A stretch of 64,000 bases of DNA from Prochlorococcus sp. AG-409-G20. GTDB taxonomy: Bacteria > Cyanobacteriota > Cyanobacteriia > PCC-6307 > Cyanobiaceae. The translations under genes were made by a program, and so were the position numbers. The stretch lies in assembly GCA_003215775.1 (NCBI GenBank), contig QCJW01000002.1, forward strand, positions 89,158 through 153,157, in the 5' to 3' direction. The notes below the pieces were generated by a model. The model ran no database searches. It worked only from the letters and a program-made list of their open reading frames with translations, and was not told where the DNA came from. Shown in pieces: positions 1 through 10,901 of the stretch; within the stretch, counting starts at the first letter, position 1; each line of letters opens with the position of its first letter.

Positions 1-86
1 TGCTTCTGAATAAGAGCAATGAGCAACTCATGAAGCCTTTGTCGTCTCATCGGTGATTTGTTTATCGGATTAGTAGACTTTTCCAC
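1..86 (-). CDS. 5' end of an unidentified protein truncated by the window edge (start GTG at 86 or ATG at 50)
   Basis: Open minus-strand frame to the edge: VEKSTNPINKSPMRRQRLHELLIALIQK..., divergent from cobL. Confidence 0.4.
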   Translation of the reverse strand, partial: MEKSTNPINKSPMRRQRLHELLIALIQK

Positions 87-171
87 TTTCAAATGATAGT
101 TAGAGCCTTCTTAAATTCAACTCCCTTAAAAATTTAATCACAAACTCTCTTAACATTGCCATAAAATAAAA

Positions 172-1485
172 ATGATTAAGCATTCCAATCCAGAAATTAT
201 TCATGTAATAGGAACTGATGCATCGGGAATAGAAAATCTATCTCAATACCTTCAGAAACTAATTTTTTCGGCCGAACGAATAAGTGGTCCAAAGAGACTC
301 CTTGATGCAATTCCAAAATGGTGGGAAACACAAGAAAAATCATCTCCACTTCCTGAATTCTTCCCAAGTGAAAAGAGTAAAGAACTTATTTCTTGGCTAA
401 AAGATGGCAATCTCCGAACGATTGTACTCACCAGTGGAGATCCACTTTGGTTTGGGATTGGTAGATATCTTATAGAAAAATTGCCACAAAAGAGACTTAA
501 ATTCCATCCTTCACCAACTTCTCTTCAACTAGCTTTTTCACGCATAGGTAGACCTTGGCAGGATGCAAGTTGGGTAAGTTTGCATGGCAGAGATATGTCT
601 CCCTTAATTGAAATTTTACAGAAAAAGCCTAAAACACTTGCGATCTTGACCGATCCAAACAATTTCACATTAAAAGAAATACAAATAGTTCTTAATTCAC
701 TAGGGATGAAAGATGTTTATTCAATATGGCTATTTGAACAACTAGGACACCAAAATGAACGCATCACTCAAATCAAGCAAGAACATCAAATCCCGAAGAA
801 TATTCACCCATTAAACCTTATAATATTAATCAATGAAAATATTTCTAAAGAAGCAAGTGAAAGCATACCTTTCTTTGGAATTGACGATGACTATTTCATA
901 CAATATGAAGATCGACCAGGGCTGATAACTAAAAAAGAAGTAAGAATACAAATACTTTCTGAATTAAATCTACCAGAAGTTGGAGTGCTATGGGATATTG
1001 GAGCAGGTGTTGGCAGTATAGGCTTAGAAGCTCTGAGATTAAGACCTAATCTAAAACTTATGTCAGTCGAGAGTAGAGTTGGGGGAAAAGATTTAATCAA
1101 AGCAAATGCCGTTAGGTTAGGCGTAAATCCAAGAAAGATTTTCGATCTAGATGCAATTAGTTTATTGAATTCTGGAAAGATACCATCATCATTATCAAAA
1201 CCAGATAGAGTGATCCTAGGAGGTGGAGGAAAGCAAAAATCTAGATTACTAATAGAAATTATTAGAGAAATTGGAGATAATGGAGTAATTGTAATACCCC
1301 TAGTAACTATTGAATCTCTTCCTGAAATGCAATCAATCCTTCAAGAAGGAGGATACGAAATAAGAATCAGTCAAATACACTCAATGAGGGGAGTGCCATT
1401 ATCAGGAGGCACCAGAATGTTTCCAATGAACCCTGTTTTCATTCTAAGTGGCAGAACTAAACATCAACGAACACCTATTTGTTAG
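172..1485 (+). CDS. cobL: Precorrin-6Y C5,15-methyltransferase (CbiE/CbiT fusion type)
   Basis: 437 aa ORF; N-terminal tetrapyrrole methylase region (SGDPLWFGIGRYL) and C-terminal SAM methyltransferase region (LWDIGAGVGSIGLEA). Confidence 0.9.
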   Translation: MIKHSNPEIIHVIGTDASGIENLSQYLQKLIFSAERISGPKRLLDAIPKWWETQEKSSPLPEFFPSEKSKELISWLKDGNLRTIVLTSGDPLWFGIGRYLIEKLPQKRLKFHPSPTSLQLAFSRIGRPWQDASWVSLHGRDMSPLIEILQKKPKTLAILTDPNNFTLKEIQIVLNSLGMKDVYSIWLFEQLGHQNERITQIKQEHQIPKNIHPLNLIILINENISKEASESIPFFGIDDDYFIQYEDRPGLITKKEVRIQILSELNLPEVGVLWDIGAGVGSIGLEALRLRPNLKLMSVESRVGGKDLIKANAVRLGVNPRKIFDLDAISLLNSGKIPSSLSKPDRVILGGGGKQKSRLLIEIIREIGDNGVIVIPLVTIESLPEMQSILQEGGYEIRISQIHSMRGVPLSGGTRMFPMNPVFILSGRTKHQRTPIC

Positions 1486-1702
1486 GGGGAGAAACAATTA
1501 CAGCCGCTGTAGCACCTCCACTCAAAACACCAACGACAATAGAAACTCCAACCAAGAAACCTGTTGGCAAAGGATAACTATTTGCAAAGCCAAAGTTCAA
1601 TGAATGTCTTTCATTAAGATTTTGAGATCCAAGACAAAGCATAAAAAGGAGTAGTAATGAAGAAAGAAAACTAAATGTAATTAGTTGAATTCGTAATGCC
1701 AT
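1475..1702 (-). CDS. Small hypothetical membrane protein (two predicted TM segments)
   Basis: 75 aa ORF with hydrophobic segments FLSSLLLLFMLCL and GFLVGVSIVVGVLSGGATAAVIV; 3' end overlaps cobL by 11 nt. Confidence 0.6.
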   Translation of the reverse strand: MALRIQLITFSFLSSLLLLFMLCLGSQNLNERHSLNFGFANSYPLPTGFLVGVSIVVGVLSGGATAAVIVSPPNK

Positions 1703-1735
1703 AGGAATTATCTAGATAACTTAATTCTGCCTTCC

Positions 1736-2611
1736 TCATGCCTCATTGTCATTTAATGGAATCTTTCTATGCAAAAGAGAATATAAAAATCTCTTTGCAT
1801 GTCCAGTCCTCTGAGCTAATTGCTTGGCAGCCTCATTTGCACTAAAACCTTTAGAAATCAACAACTCCATTTCTACAAGTAATTCAGAATCATTACTTGT
1901 AGGTGTTTTTGACGCCCTATATCCCCCTATAACAAGGGTGAATTCTCCTTGAGGGGAATGGAGTAAAAAATGCTTTAAGGCTGAGGAAACATTTGGTCCA
2001 ATCTGCTCTTCATAACGCTTGGTCAATTCTCTAGAAACCTGTAAAGGCCTATCTACTCCAAAAAACTCAACAAGTTCTTCAAGCAACTGAACAAGTCTAT
2101 GAGGAGATTCATAAAGAATAATCGTGCGTTCTTCTATAGCAAGTTGTTCCAACCTTAATTTTCGTTCCTTACTCTTTGTTGGCAAAAAGCCTTCAAAACA
2201 AAATCTTTGTGAAGGCAAACCACTAATAACCAGTGCTGTTGTTGCAGCACATGGGCCTGGAATACAGATAACGTCATGCCCTGATTCTTTTGCAGCAATT
2301 ACTAATTCCTCGCCAGGATCACTGATTCCTGGCAAACCTGCATCAGTAATCAAAGCTAAACTCATTCCGCTATCAAGCAAAGTAAGGAATTTTGGTATCC
2401 GACTCTTAGTGTTGTGCTTATGAAAGCTATAAAGAGATGCCTTAGAACCAACTATTCTCAAAAGTTGTCCACTATGTCTTGTATCTTCACAAGCAATTGC
2501 AGAGACGTTCTTTAAAAGAGATCTTGCCCTAGGCGACAAATCCCCCATATGTCCTATTGGTGTTCCTACTAAATAAAGAACACCTGATTCAGGCTCCTGT
2601 GACTTAATCAA
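1736..2611 (-). CDS. rsmI: 16S rRNA (cytidine(1402)-2'-O)-methyltransferase
   Basis: LYLVGTPIGHMGDLSPRA, CEDTRHSG, ITDAGLPGISDPG motifs of RsmI. Confidence 0.92.
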   Translation of the reverse strand: MIKSQEPESGVLYLVGTPIGHMGDLSPRARSLLKNVSAIACEDTRHSGQLLRIVGSKASLYSFHKHNTKSRIPKFLTLLDSGMSLALITDAGLPGISDPGEELVIAAKESGHDVICIPGPCAATTALVISGLPSQRFCFEGFLPTKSKERKLRLEQLAIEERTIILYESPHRLVQLLEELVEFFGVDRPLQVSRELTKRYEEQIGPNVSSALKHFLLHSPQGEFTLVIGGYRASKTPTSNDSELLVEMELLISKGFSANEAAKQLAQRTGHAKRFLYSLLHRKIPLNDNEA

Positions 2612-2632
2612 AGCTTACTTATCTCCAAAACC

Positions 2633-3550
2633 ATGGTGAAAAACTTAGAAATGCTTCCCGAAGGCGTTGAAATAGAAACCCTTCTCAATACTTTAAGGAA
2701 GCTTAGTTGGGGAGCAGCAGATATTCTTCTGGCTTACGCCAGAGGCAAGCAGCCACCTCATGGATTCCAGAAGGCACTAGATGTTACAAACAATACCGAT
2801 GGGCCCGTCTCGGCGGCCGATCTAGCAGTAAACAAATGGCTGCTTAATGGCCTCAAGATTGACTTCCCAAAAACAAAGTGGGGGTTACTAAGTGAAGAAT
2901 CTGCAAAAGAGCAAGATAGAGATGGAGTACCTTTTAAAAACAATTGGCTATGGATCCTTGATCCCTTAGATGGAACTAAAGACTTCCTCAAAGGAACAGG
3001 GGAATATGCCGTTCATCTTGCTTTGATCAAGGGAAATACTTCGATTATTGGTGTAATTCTATTGCCAGAGATAGAAGAACTTTGGTTTGGAATTCATGGA
3101 AAAGGAGCATGGTGCGAAAATAGAGCTGGGGAACGATCACCTGTAATTTTTAGCAAAAGAAAGTCTATTAAAGATTCAATTTTAGTTGCGAGCAGAAGTC
3201 ATAGAGATCAAAGATTGGAAGCACTTATTTCGAAAATTGATATTTGTGCAACTAAAGCTGTAGGAAGTGTGGGTTGCAAAATCGCAACTATTTTGCGAGG
3301 AGAAAGTGACATTTATATTTCACTCTCAGGAAAGACTTCTCCTAAAGATTGGGATATGGCTGCACCAGAAGCAGTACTAACTGCAGCAGGAGGAAGCTTT
3401 ACCCATGCGGACGGAAAACCACTTAAATACAACACTGGAGACTTAAACCAAAGCGGTTGCTTAATAGCCAGCACTGGAGTTAATCACTCTGCTTTGTGTG
3501 AAAGAGCGATGTCAATAATGAAAGAGATTGACCCTGAGAACTATTTCTAA
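2633..3550 (+). CDS. cysQ: 3'(2'),5'-bisphosphate nucleotidase, inositol monophosphatase family
   Basis: LDPLDGTKDFLKGTGEYAVHLALI and DWDMAAPEAVLTAAGG motifs. Confidence 0.88.
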   Translation: MVKNLEMLPEGVEIETLLNTLRKLSWGAADILLAYARGKQPPHGFQKALDVTNNTDGPVSAADLAVNKWLLNGLKIDFPKTKWGLLSEESAKEQDRDGVPFKNNWLWILDPLDGTKDFLKGTGEYAVHLALIKGNTSIIGVILLPEIEELWFGIHGKGAWCENRAGERSPVIFSKRKSIKDSILVASRSHRDQRLEALISKIDICATKAVGSVGCKIATILRGESDIYISLSGKTSPKDWDMAAPEAVLTAAGGSFTHADGKPLKYNTGDLNQSGCLIASTGVNHSALCERAMSIMKEIDPENYF

Positions 3551-3552
3551 AG

Positions 3553-3574
3553 CTCTTATGTTTTTACATAAGAG
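3553..3574. terminator. Perfect 9-bp hairpin between convergent cysQ and pnp, overlapping the pnp stop codon
   Basis: CTCTTATGT-TTTT-ACATAAGAG. Confidence 0.5.
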
Positions 3575-5729
3575 GTGCTACTGGAGTTGGGGATGGCTCA
3601 GGTCGTAAATCTTCTCCATTTTGAGGAACTCCTCTTAATGTGAGATTAATTCTGCCTCTATTGTCTATCTCTCTTACTCGAACAGTTACTTCATCCCCAA
3701 CTTTAACTACATCCTCAACTTTTTCTACACGAGCTTCAGATAACTGAGAAATATGAATCATGCCTTCTTTGCCTGGAAGTATCTCTACAAAGGCTCCTAT
3801 TGGAATAATCCTAGTAATTGATCCTGTAAATATTTCTCCTTCATGTACTTTTCGAGTAAGGCCTTCAATAATCCTTTGAGCTTCTTCTGCGGCTGCTCCA
3901 TCATGTGAAGCAATAGTCACAATGCCTCCATCCTCAATATCTATTTTTGTATTAGTTCTTTCTGTAATCCCTTTAATTGTTCTGCCACCTGGCCCAATTA
4001 CTGTTCCTATTAGTTCTGGATCAATCCTAAAGCTGAGAAGTCTTGGAGCATGCGGAGATAGATTCTCTCTAGGAGTATCTATTGCCTCTAGCATTTTTTC
4101 AAGAATATGAATTCTTGCTGGCCGAGCTTGATTAATAGCTTCTGCAACAGTTGCTATTTCCAAACCAGTTACTTTCATATCCATTTGAAGAGCAGTAATT
4201 CCTTTCTCAGTTCCTGCAACCTTAAAATCCATATCACCAAGAAAATCTTCTATACCCTGAATATCTGTAAGGATCCTTACCTCTTTACCCTCCTTAATTA
4301 AGCCCATTGCTGCACCACTAACAGGTGCCTTCAATGGGACCCCTGCATCCATAAGTGCCAATGTGCTTCCACATACTGAACCCATCGAAGTAGAACCATT
4401 TGAACTTAAAACCTCACTTACCACCCTTAATACATAAGGGAAAGTATCTTTAGGTGGCAAAACAGGAACTATTGCTCTTTCAGCAAGAGCACCATGACCA
4501 ATCTCTCTACGGCCAGGAGAACGCATTGGCCTAGTCTCACTAACTGAATAGGGAGGGAAATTGTAGTGATGAAGATAAGTTTTTTCTGTATTTGGATTTA
4601 GATCATCCATTTCTTGAGCATCACTGGGAGTTCCCAAAGTTGCTGTAGAGAGAACCTGTGTCAAACCTCTCTGAAAAAGACCTGATCCATGAACTCGTTT
4701 AGGTAAAACCCCTGCATCTGCACTAATTGGTCTTACTTCATCTAACTTTCTACCATCTACTCTCTTACCATCTTTGATAATCTGCTCACGCATTAATTTC
4801 TTAGTTAGTGCCTTAAAGCTTGTTGAGAGTAACTTCGTGTTTGAGGCAATTGCTTTCTTTACAGCATGATCTTCTTTAAGAGCCTCTATTGATTCTGTTA
4901 CTTCATTCTTTATTAATTCAAGCTTATTATCTCTATCTTCTTTTGTTTGGGTAAATTTCTTAAGTACCTCTCCAATTGCTTTACTACAATTCTTGTCTAA
5001 ATATGTAGGCAAAGTATTATCTAAAGGAGGCTCTTCTGGCATAACCTGCTTAATACCTAAGTCTTTAAGGAGAGATTGTTGAGACTTAATCAATTCCATT
5101 ACAGCCTCGTAGCCAAAATCTATTGCCTCTATAACATCCTGTTCTGTTAATTGATTGGCACCCGCCTCAACCATTACAACGCCATCAGGGGTACCAGCAA
5201 CAACAAGATCAAGATCACCTCTTTCAATTTCTCGAAAACTAGGGTTAAGAACAAAATCATCTCCGAGTAGGCCTACTCGAACTGCAGCCATTGGCCCTTG
5301 AAAAGGTATCTGAGCAAGCAAAGTTGCTAGAGAAGCACCTGTTACAGAAAGGACATCCGAAGGAACTCTTTCATCAAGAGATAAGCAAGTCGCAACAATC
5401 TGAATATCATCCCTCATCCAAGCTGGAAATAAAGGCCTCATTGGGCGATCAATCAGCCTTGCAATAAGAGTTGCACGCTCTGGAGGACGTCCTTCCCGTC
5501 GCATAAAGCTTCCAGGGATGCGCCCTGCGGCATAAAGCCTTTCTTCATAATCACAAATCAAAGGAAGGAAATCTATACCCTCCCTTCCAGTGGATTGGGT
5601 TGCTGTAACTAGGACTGCGGTATCCCCACACTCCACCATTACTGAACCTCCGGCCTGTGGCGCATAACGCCCCGTAGTCAGCCTTATCTCCCGACCATCA
5701 AAGGAGATTGACTGTGTCTGACCTTGCAC
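3564..5729 (-). CDS. pnp: Polyribonucleotide nucleotidyltransferase
   Basis: 721 aa; RNase PH repeats, KH ([15 protein letters not shown]) and S1 ([24 protein letters not shown]) domains. Confidence 0.97.
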   Translation of the reverse strand: MQGQTQSISFDGREIRLTTGRYAPQAGGSVMVECGDTAVLVTATQSTGREGIDFLPLICDYEERLYAAGRIPGSFMRREGRPPERATLIARLIDRPMRPLFPAWMRDDIQIVATCLSLDERVPSDVLSVTGASLATLLAQIPFQGPMAAVRVGLLGDDFVLNPSFREIERGDLDLVVAGTPDGVVMVEAGANQLTEQDVIEAIDFGYEAVMELIKSQQSLLKDLGIKQVMPEEPPLDNTLPTYLDKNCSKAIGEVLKKFTQTKEDRDNKLELIKNEVTESIEALKEDHAVKKAIASNTKLLSTSFKALTKKLMREQIIKDGKRVDGRKLDEVRPISADAGVLPKRVHGSGLFQRGLTQVLSTATLGTPSDAQEMDDLNPNTEKTYLHHYNFPPYSVSETRPMRSPGRREIGHGALAERAIVPVLPPKDTFPYVLRVVSEVLSSNGSTSMGSVCGSTLALMDAGVPLKAPVSGAAMGLIKEGKEVRILTDIQGIEDFLGDMDFKVAGTEKGITALQMDMKVTGLEIATVAEAINQARPARIHILEKMLEAIDTPRENLSPHAPRLLSFRIDPELIGTVIGPGGRTIKGITERTNTKIDIEDGGIVTIASHDGAAAEEAQRIIEGLTRKVHEGEIFTGSITRIIPIGAFVEILPGKEGMIHISQLSEARVEKVEDVVKVGDEVTVRVREIDNRGRINLTLRGVPQNGEDLRPEPSPTPVAPLM

Positions 5730-5875
5730 GTGCTCTTATCTTTTTTTATGTGTTTATATTCTTGCACTTCATTGGCACTGCTCAAGCAGAAAAAATCAAA
5801 TTAATTGCTTTTGTTCCAAGACCTAAACAAAAAAAAGGTTGGCGGAAAAAATCCACCAACCCCGAAAACAACTAG
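5714..5875 (+). CDS. Putative small exported protein (53 aa, GTG start)
   Basis: [59 protein letters not shown] located 7 nt upstream of GTG; hydrophobic segment followed by AQA|E signal-peptidase-like site. Confidence 0.4.
   Translation: MSDLARALIFFYVFIFLHFIGTAQAEKIKLIAFVPRPKQKKGWRKKSTNPENN
5829..5862 (-). terminator. Rho-independent terminator downstream of rpsN
   Basis: On minus strand GGTTGGTGGA-TTTTT-TCCGCCAACC followed by a T-tract (one mismatch in the stem). Confidence 0.75.
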
Positions 5876-5944
5876 TATGACAAGGCTTTAACGGGCAAAC
5901 TTCCATAAAAGAAAATTTCACCTAATTCCAACCAATAAAAGAAA

Positions 5945-6247
5945 TTACCAACTTGACTTAACAACTCCTGGCAGTTCCCCTTTATGGGCTCTCTCTCTTA
6001 ATTGATTGCGGCATAATCCAAAATCTCTATAGACACCCCTTGGTTTACCAGTTGCCCAGCAACGATTTCTGATCCTGTTGGGAGCACTATTCCTTGGCAG
6101 AGCTTGAATCTTGCGATGAATTTCCAGCCTTTCCATAGGATCTTTAGCTGAATTAAATGCTTCCAATAAAGCCATGCGCTTAGCGTAAAAGCGCTCAACT
6201 AGCTTCTTGCGCTTGGCATCGCGCGCAATCATTGACTTTTTAGCCAT
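5945..6247 (-). CDS. rpsN: 30S ribosomal protein S14
   Basis: [20 protein letters not shown]...[40 protein letters not shown]. Confidence 0.98.
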   Translation of the reverse strand: MAKKSMIARDAKRKKLVERFYAKRMALLEAFNSAKDPMERLEIHRKIQALPRNSAPNRIRNRCWATGKPRGVYRDFGLCRNQLRERAHKGELPGVVKSSW

Positions 6248-6386
6248 GTAGTGGCGAAGTTTCTTTATGAGTAGATAGCAAATATTAACTCTTCACGAAC
6301 TTAGAAGATTCCGAGGAGACAGTAGATAAAGATAAAAACCCAAATTTCTCAACAAAAATATTCGTGAATTTCACCTATGAGTTCTT

Positions 6387-6415
6387 AAAAATGTCTTGTT
6401 GTCATTGACATTTTT
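6387..6415 (-). terminator. Terminator-like hairpin at the end of rseP
   Basis: Perfect 9-bp inverted repeat AAAAATGTC...GACATTTTT, U-tract on either strand. Confidence 0.6.
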
Positions 6416-7496
6416 AATGTGAGATGAATTGTTGAACTATAGAAAGCTGAGAAGTATCGCGAACTACAAGTACAACACTCAACCCAACCAAAAGAAGCAG
6501 GCCTGATTGCAAGAAGACCAATTTTAGTTTTTCAGGGATTGGTTTACCTCTAAGAGCTTCAAATAAAACAAGAGCAAGCTGTCCTCCGTCCAAGAGAGGT
6601 AAAGGAAGAGAATTCAGAACAGCAAGATTTATAGACACCAAAGCAGCAAAAAGAACTAATCCCCCTCCTCCCTGCTCTGAAAGTTGAGCTCCAATTTCAA
6701 TAATCTTCACCGGCCCACTCAATTGTTGCGAAGTTTGAGCAAAATCAGTAAACAATGATTGATATCCCTTAATCGTTCTATTTAGCAAGTCTAAAAATTG
6801 AGTATCAGTATGAACTAAAACTTCTCCAATATTCTTTGCAGGCCGAAGTTCTTTACTCACATTTGCCTGAAGTTGAGCCCCGATACGACCATTGCCAAGT
6901 TTCTCGTCTGGAATGATTTGAATATGTTTTAGCTCTTCTTTCTTAATACTCTCAAGTTCAATAACTTGACCAGGAGAATCCTGAATTTGGCGGACTAAAT
7001 TTTGCACGGCCTCTTGTCCTTTCCCAAGCCTTACTCCATCAACTGACAAGATACGATCTCCTGCCTCTAACCCAGCAGATGCAGCAACATTCCCTGCTTG
7101 AACAGAAACAACCACAACCCCAGGTTCAGGATTATTTGGAAGGCCAACAAGCGCAGCCTGTCCAAAAACAACAACCCATGCAACTAAAAGATTTGCTAAT
7201 ACCCCTGCAGAAATAACTATTGCTTTTTGCCAAACAGGACGGTTTTTAAGAAGATTTGGATCTTCGGAAGAGATATCGCTATCTTGATCGTCATCTGGGA
7301 ATGAAACAAACCCACCCAAAGGCAATGCCCTAAGCGCATAAGTTACGCCTTCTGACTCCTTCTTGAGAATTGCAGGTCCAAAACCAATAGAAAATCCCGT
7401 TACTTTGATGCCCTGAAATTTCGCAGCAAAAAAGTGACCAGCTTCATGGAAAATAATCAACAAAGCCAAAACTGCTAACGAGGACAGAACATTCAT
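6414..7496 (-). CDS. rseP: RIP/site-2 zinc metalloprotease with PDZ domain
   Basis: HEAGHFFAAK zinc motif, PDZ region (AGLEAGDRILSVDG), NSLPLPLLDGGQL. Confidence 0.93.
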   Translation of the reverse strand: MNVLSSLAVLALLIIFHEAGHFFAAKFQGIKVTGFSIGFGPAILKKESEGVTYALRALPLGGFVSFPDDDQDSDISSEDPNLLKNRPVWQKAIVISAGVLANLLVAWVVVFGQAALVGLPNNPEPGVVVVSVQAGNVAASAGLEAGDRILSVDGVRLGKGQEAVQNLVRQIQDSPGQVIELESIKKEELKHIQIIPDEKLGNGRIGAQLQANVSKELRPAKNIGEVLVHTDTQFLDLLNRTIKGYQSLFTDFAQTSQQLSGPVKIIEIGAQLSEQGGGGLVLFAALVSINLAVLNSLPLPLLDGGQLALVLFEALRGKPIPEKLKLVFLQSGLLLLVGLSVVLVVRDTSQLSIVQQFISH

Positions 7497-7515
7497 AAAA
7501 ACCTAATTAGTGAGT

Positions 7516-8793
7516 TCATTGAGTCAGTAGTCGATCTGAACCAAAGTAAGGTGTCAATGCCTTGGGAAGTTTGACAGTTCCATCTGGCTGTTGACCAGTT
7601 TCCAAAAGAGCCGCCATTGTTCTACCAACTGCCAAACCACTACCGTTAAGGGTATGAACCAATTGATTAACTTTGCCAACCTTGGTTCGAATTCCAGATC
7701 TTCTGGCTTGAAAATCTCCGCAAACACTACAACTAGAAATCTCTCTATAATTCTGAGAACCAGGTAGCCATACTTCAAGGTCAAATGTCCTTGACGCTGA
7801 GAAGCCAAGATCTCCAGTACAAAGTTCTAACACCCTATAAGGCAATTCAAGTGCTTTCAATACATCTTCTGCATCATTAGTTATTTGCTTATGAGCACCT
7901 TCTGATTCATCAGGGTTTACAAACCAAAAAAGCTCTACTTTATTGAATTGATGAAGTCTAATTAGCCCACGGGTATCTTTTCCATAACTACCAGCCTCTC
8001 TCCTGAAACATGGACTGTATGCAACATATTTAAGAGGTAGTTTCTTAAAGGGAATAATTTCATTTCTATGAAGAGAGGTAACCGGAACCTCTGCTGTAGG
8101 AGTAAGCCACAAGTCATCTTCTGCACACCTAAAACTTTCATCTGCAAACTTTGGTAACTGACCTGAAGCTGTAAGAGTGGCAGTATTTACTAAAACTGGT
8201 GGAAATACTTCGGAATATCCTTTGCCAACATGTAGATCCAACATGAAGTTTATAAGAGCCCTTTCTAAACGTGCTCCCTGATTGAGGAGTGTCACAAAAC
8301 GACTTTGAGCAATTCTTGCTGATCTTTCAGTATCAAGAAGGCATAGTTCTTCGGCAATCTCCCAATGGTTCTTAAGATTCTCAGCGACAATTGGTTCTCC
8401 CCAACGACGTTGTTCCAAATTATCTTTATCATCTTTACCATTTGGACAATGTGGTGATGGAAGATTTGGCAAAGCCAAAAGCTTTTGCTTCAATTCAAAA
8501 GAAATTATTTTTTCTTCTTCTTCATATTGAGCAATTTTCTTTTTAATTTCATTACCATTTTTTCGTAGCTCTAAAAGCAAGTCAGAACCAGGGTTCTCGC
8601 CATTTTTAATTCTTTGACCAACTTCCTTCCCTATTCTATTACTGTCAGTCTGTAGATTGCTTCGAAATACCTCCAAATCTCTTTGCTTCTTCGCAAGGGT
8701 CTGAAGAGAGGTCATATCAACCTCAACTCCTCTTCTTCCGAGCTCTTTAGAAATGTGAGTAGGGTTCTCACGCACTAGGCGCTGATCTAGCAC
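7516..8793 (-). CDS. serS: Seryl-tRNA synthetase
   Basis: 425 aa; class II motifs (FRREAGSYGKDTRGLIRLHQFNKVE; LNGSGLAVGRTMAALLE). Confidence 0.97.
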   Translation of the reverse strand: MLDQRLVRENPTHISKELGRRGVEVDMTSLQTLAKKQRDLEVFRSNLQTDSNRIGKEVGQRIKNGENPGSDLLLELRKNGNEIKKKIAQYEEEEKIISFELKQKLLALPNLPSPHCPNGKDDKDNLEQRRWGEPIVAENLKNHWEIAEELCLLDTERSARIAQSRFVTLLNQGARLERALINFMLDLHVGKGYSEVFPPVLVNTATLTASGQLPKFADESFRCAEDDLWLTPTAEVPVTSLHRNEIIPFKKLPLKYVAYSPCFRREAGSYGKDTRGLIRLHQFNKVELFWFVNPDESEGAHKQITNDAEDVLKALELPYRVLELCTGDLGFSASRTFDLEVWLPGSQNYREISSCSVCGDFQARRSGIRTKVGKVNQLVHTLNGSGLAVGRTMAALLETGQQPDGTVKLPKALTPYFGSDRLLTQ

Positions 8794-8883
8794 TAGATTT
8801 TCATCGGAGAAATTAAGCCTAAACGCTAACCTCCCAAAGCGAGACGAATTTCTTTTTAGAAAAAAATAAGTAGAAAAATATCC

Positions 8884-10380
8884 TTATCCAGGAGAAGCCT
8901 TTTCACCAAAAACAAAAGATGCAGGTCTTGCTCTTCCAGTCGAAGCCCACTCCTTCAGGACAATTAGTTGCTCTTTTGCAGTCCTAGAAAGTGGGACAAG
9001 CTGACTTGCAGCAAGGATAAGATCGGTTTCTTCTAATTCTCTTCTTTCGGCAAAAGCCAAATGCATTCCTTCTATAACAGTTTGCTCTAGCTCCGCACCA
9101 GAGAACCCATTGGTTCTATCAACAACGACATCAAGAGGAAGCTTTAAATCAATCCTCCTTTGTTGAATATGTAATTCCAGAATACTCAACCTTTCGTGAG
9201 GCGTTGGTAAATCAAGAAGAAAAATCTCATCAAAACGTCCTTTTCGTAAGAGTTCACCGGGCAATCTTTCAACCCCATTTGCTGTAGCGACAACGAAAAC
9301 TGGTGAGGTTTTCTCTGCCATCCATGTCAAAACATTTGCCAAAACTCTTTGACTAGTTCCTCCATCACTGCGAGCATCTCCACCAAAACCTTTATCTATT
9401 TCATCAATCCATAAAACGCATGGGGCCATTGCCTCTGCTCTCTGAATCGTCTCTCGGGTGCGAGCCTCACTAGCACCAACAAGTCCTGCAAACAATCTCC
9501 CTACATCAAGACGGAGTAAAGGCATGGACCAACTATGTGCAATCGCCTTTGCAGTCAAAGATTTTCCAGTACCTTGAGGACCAACTAACAAGACCCCTCT
9601 AGGAAGAGGTAATCCAAATTCTTGAGCTTCATCTGAAAAAGCTTGATGTCTTTGGTCAAGCCAAGACTTAAGTGCGTCCAATCCACCAATATCAGCAGGA
9701 GTGGCTTTAGTTTCGCAATATTCAAGCACCTCACTTCTAGCAACACTTTGCCGTTTTTCTTCAAGAACTTCTACTAGATCTTCCATCCCCAGATGACCTC
9801 TTTGTGCCAATGCCCTAGCAGCAACTTGTCTTACTCTTGACTCAGTTAATCCACTACAGGCATGAGTCAACTCCTCTAAAACATCAGAATGCAAAGGAGA
9901 TCCACTAGTTTCAGCAATATTGTTTAGAAGAGTACGAATTTCTAGCTGTTGAGGTAAAGGTAAATCAAGAATATTAAAGGCATCATCAAGATCTCCAGGG
10001 GGCGTCCAAGGACCAGAAGATAGGACAACTGTGTGAGGTTGACTACGCAAATGACCAGAGAGATTACGCAACATCCGAGCTATCCCAGGATCCTCACAAA
10101 AACGATGGAAATCTTTTACTAGAAGAATTGTTGGACTCTTTCCATCAAGCTCTTTCAGCCATTGAAGAATAACCATTGGCTGCCTAGCTCCTAGGCCTTC
10201 AGAATTAGGAACACCTCTAAGGCCGTCAATATAATCCCAACTAGCCAATCTTCTAGGAGAGAGCCGAGCAGCAGCCTGACTTAACAAAACCTCTACTCGC
10301 TCTTCCTCTCCACTACGAATCCAAATAAGAGGCGTTCTTGCCAAAATCAAGAGATCTAAATGGCTTTCCCAACTCTTCAT
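8884..10380 (-). CDS. AAA ATPase of the Ycf46 type
   Basis: Walker A GPQGTGKS, Walker B VLWIDEIDKGF, C-terminal AAA lid; N-terminal degenerate ATPase-like region. Confidence 0.85.
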   Translation of the reverse strand: MKSWESHLDLLILARTPLIWIRSGEEERVEVLLSQAAARLSPRRLASWDYIDGLRGVPNSEGLGARQPMVILQWLKELDGKSPTILLVKDFHRFCEDPGIARMLRNLSGHLRSQPHTVVLSSGPWTPPGDLDDAFNILDLPLPQQLEIRTLLNNIAETSGSPLHSDVLEELTHACSGLTESRVRQVAARALAQRGHLGMEDLVEVLEEKRQSVARSEVLEYCETKATPADIGGLDALKSWLDQRHQAFSDEAQEFGLPLPRGVLLVGPQGTGKSLTAKAIAHSWSMPLLRLDVGRLFAGLVGASEARTRETIQRAEAMAPCVLWIDEIDKGFGGDARSDGGTSQRVLANVLTWMAEKTSPVFVVATANGVERLPGELLRKGRFDEIFLLDLPTPHERLSILELHIQQRRIDLKLPLDVVVDRTNGFSGAELEQTVIEGMHLAFAERRELEETDLILAASQLVPLSRTAKEQLIVLKEWASTGRARPASFVFGEKASPG

Positions 10381-10382
10381 AA

Positions 10383-10901
10383 CTAAAGAAGTTTCTTAAG
10401 ATCATCCCAACGTGAATCAGTTTGACTCATATTCTTGGAAGTGGATAAATAATTAATTGCATTTTCTTTGAGAATTTCTGATCCTTGGCATTCCTTTCCG
10501 CATATTTTCGACACTGGCAGTTGAAGATGTAATTGTTCAAAAACCCATGCCGCCGGATCAAAGATTCCATCAGGTTCAATGAAATCTATAATCTCATCAC
10601 AACTAATTAATAATCCAGCCTGATCTTTTTTGGGTATAGATTGACCAATCCAAATATACTCATGATTATTACAATTAAGTCTCTCTGAATACTCTACAAG
10701 GCATCTATCACAAACAAGACTAACAGTCGTTTCAGCAAAGCCTTTGACAATCAGATAGTCTCCTTTATGCTCAATATCAAGTTCTCCCTCAATCGGGGTT
10801 ATAGTAGGGAAATTATCTAGATTTCCTTTAAAATTATATGCTTTGATAGATTCTTTTGTTTTTAATTCTTTTAATGAAATAGGAACAAGACCATCTATCA
10901 T
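10383..10901 (-). CDS. DUF177 (YceD-like) protein
   Basis: CDRCLVEY and C-x-x-x-C (CGKEC) pattern; ATGA-type overlap with yidC. Confidence 0.75.
   Translation of the reverse strand: MIDGLVPISLKELKTKESIKAYNFKGNLDNFPTITPIEGELDIEHKGDYLIVKGFAETTVSLVCDRCLVEYSERLNCNNHEYIWIGQSIPKKDQAGLLISCDEIIDFIEPDGIFDPAAWVFEQLHLQLPVSKICGKECQGSEILKENAINYLSTSKNMSQTDSRWDDLKKLL

Noticed and set aside
2124-2423. 99-aa ORF antisense to rsmI
   Set aside because: Antisense shadow ORF in a conserved gene.
7554-7808. 84-aa minus-strand ORF inside serS
   Set aside because: Alternate frame of serS; no independent support.
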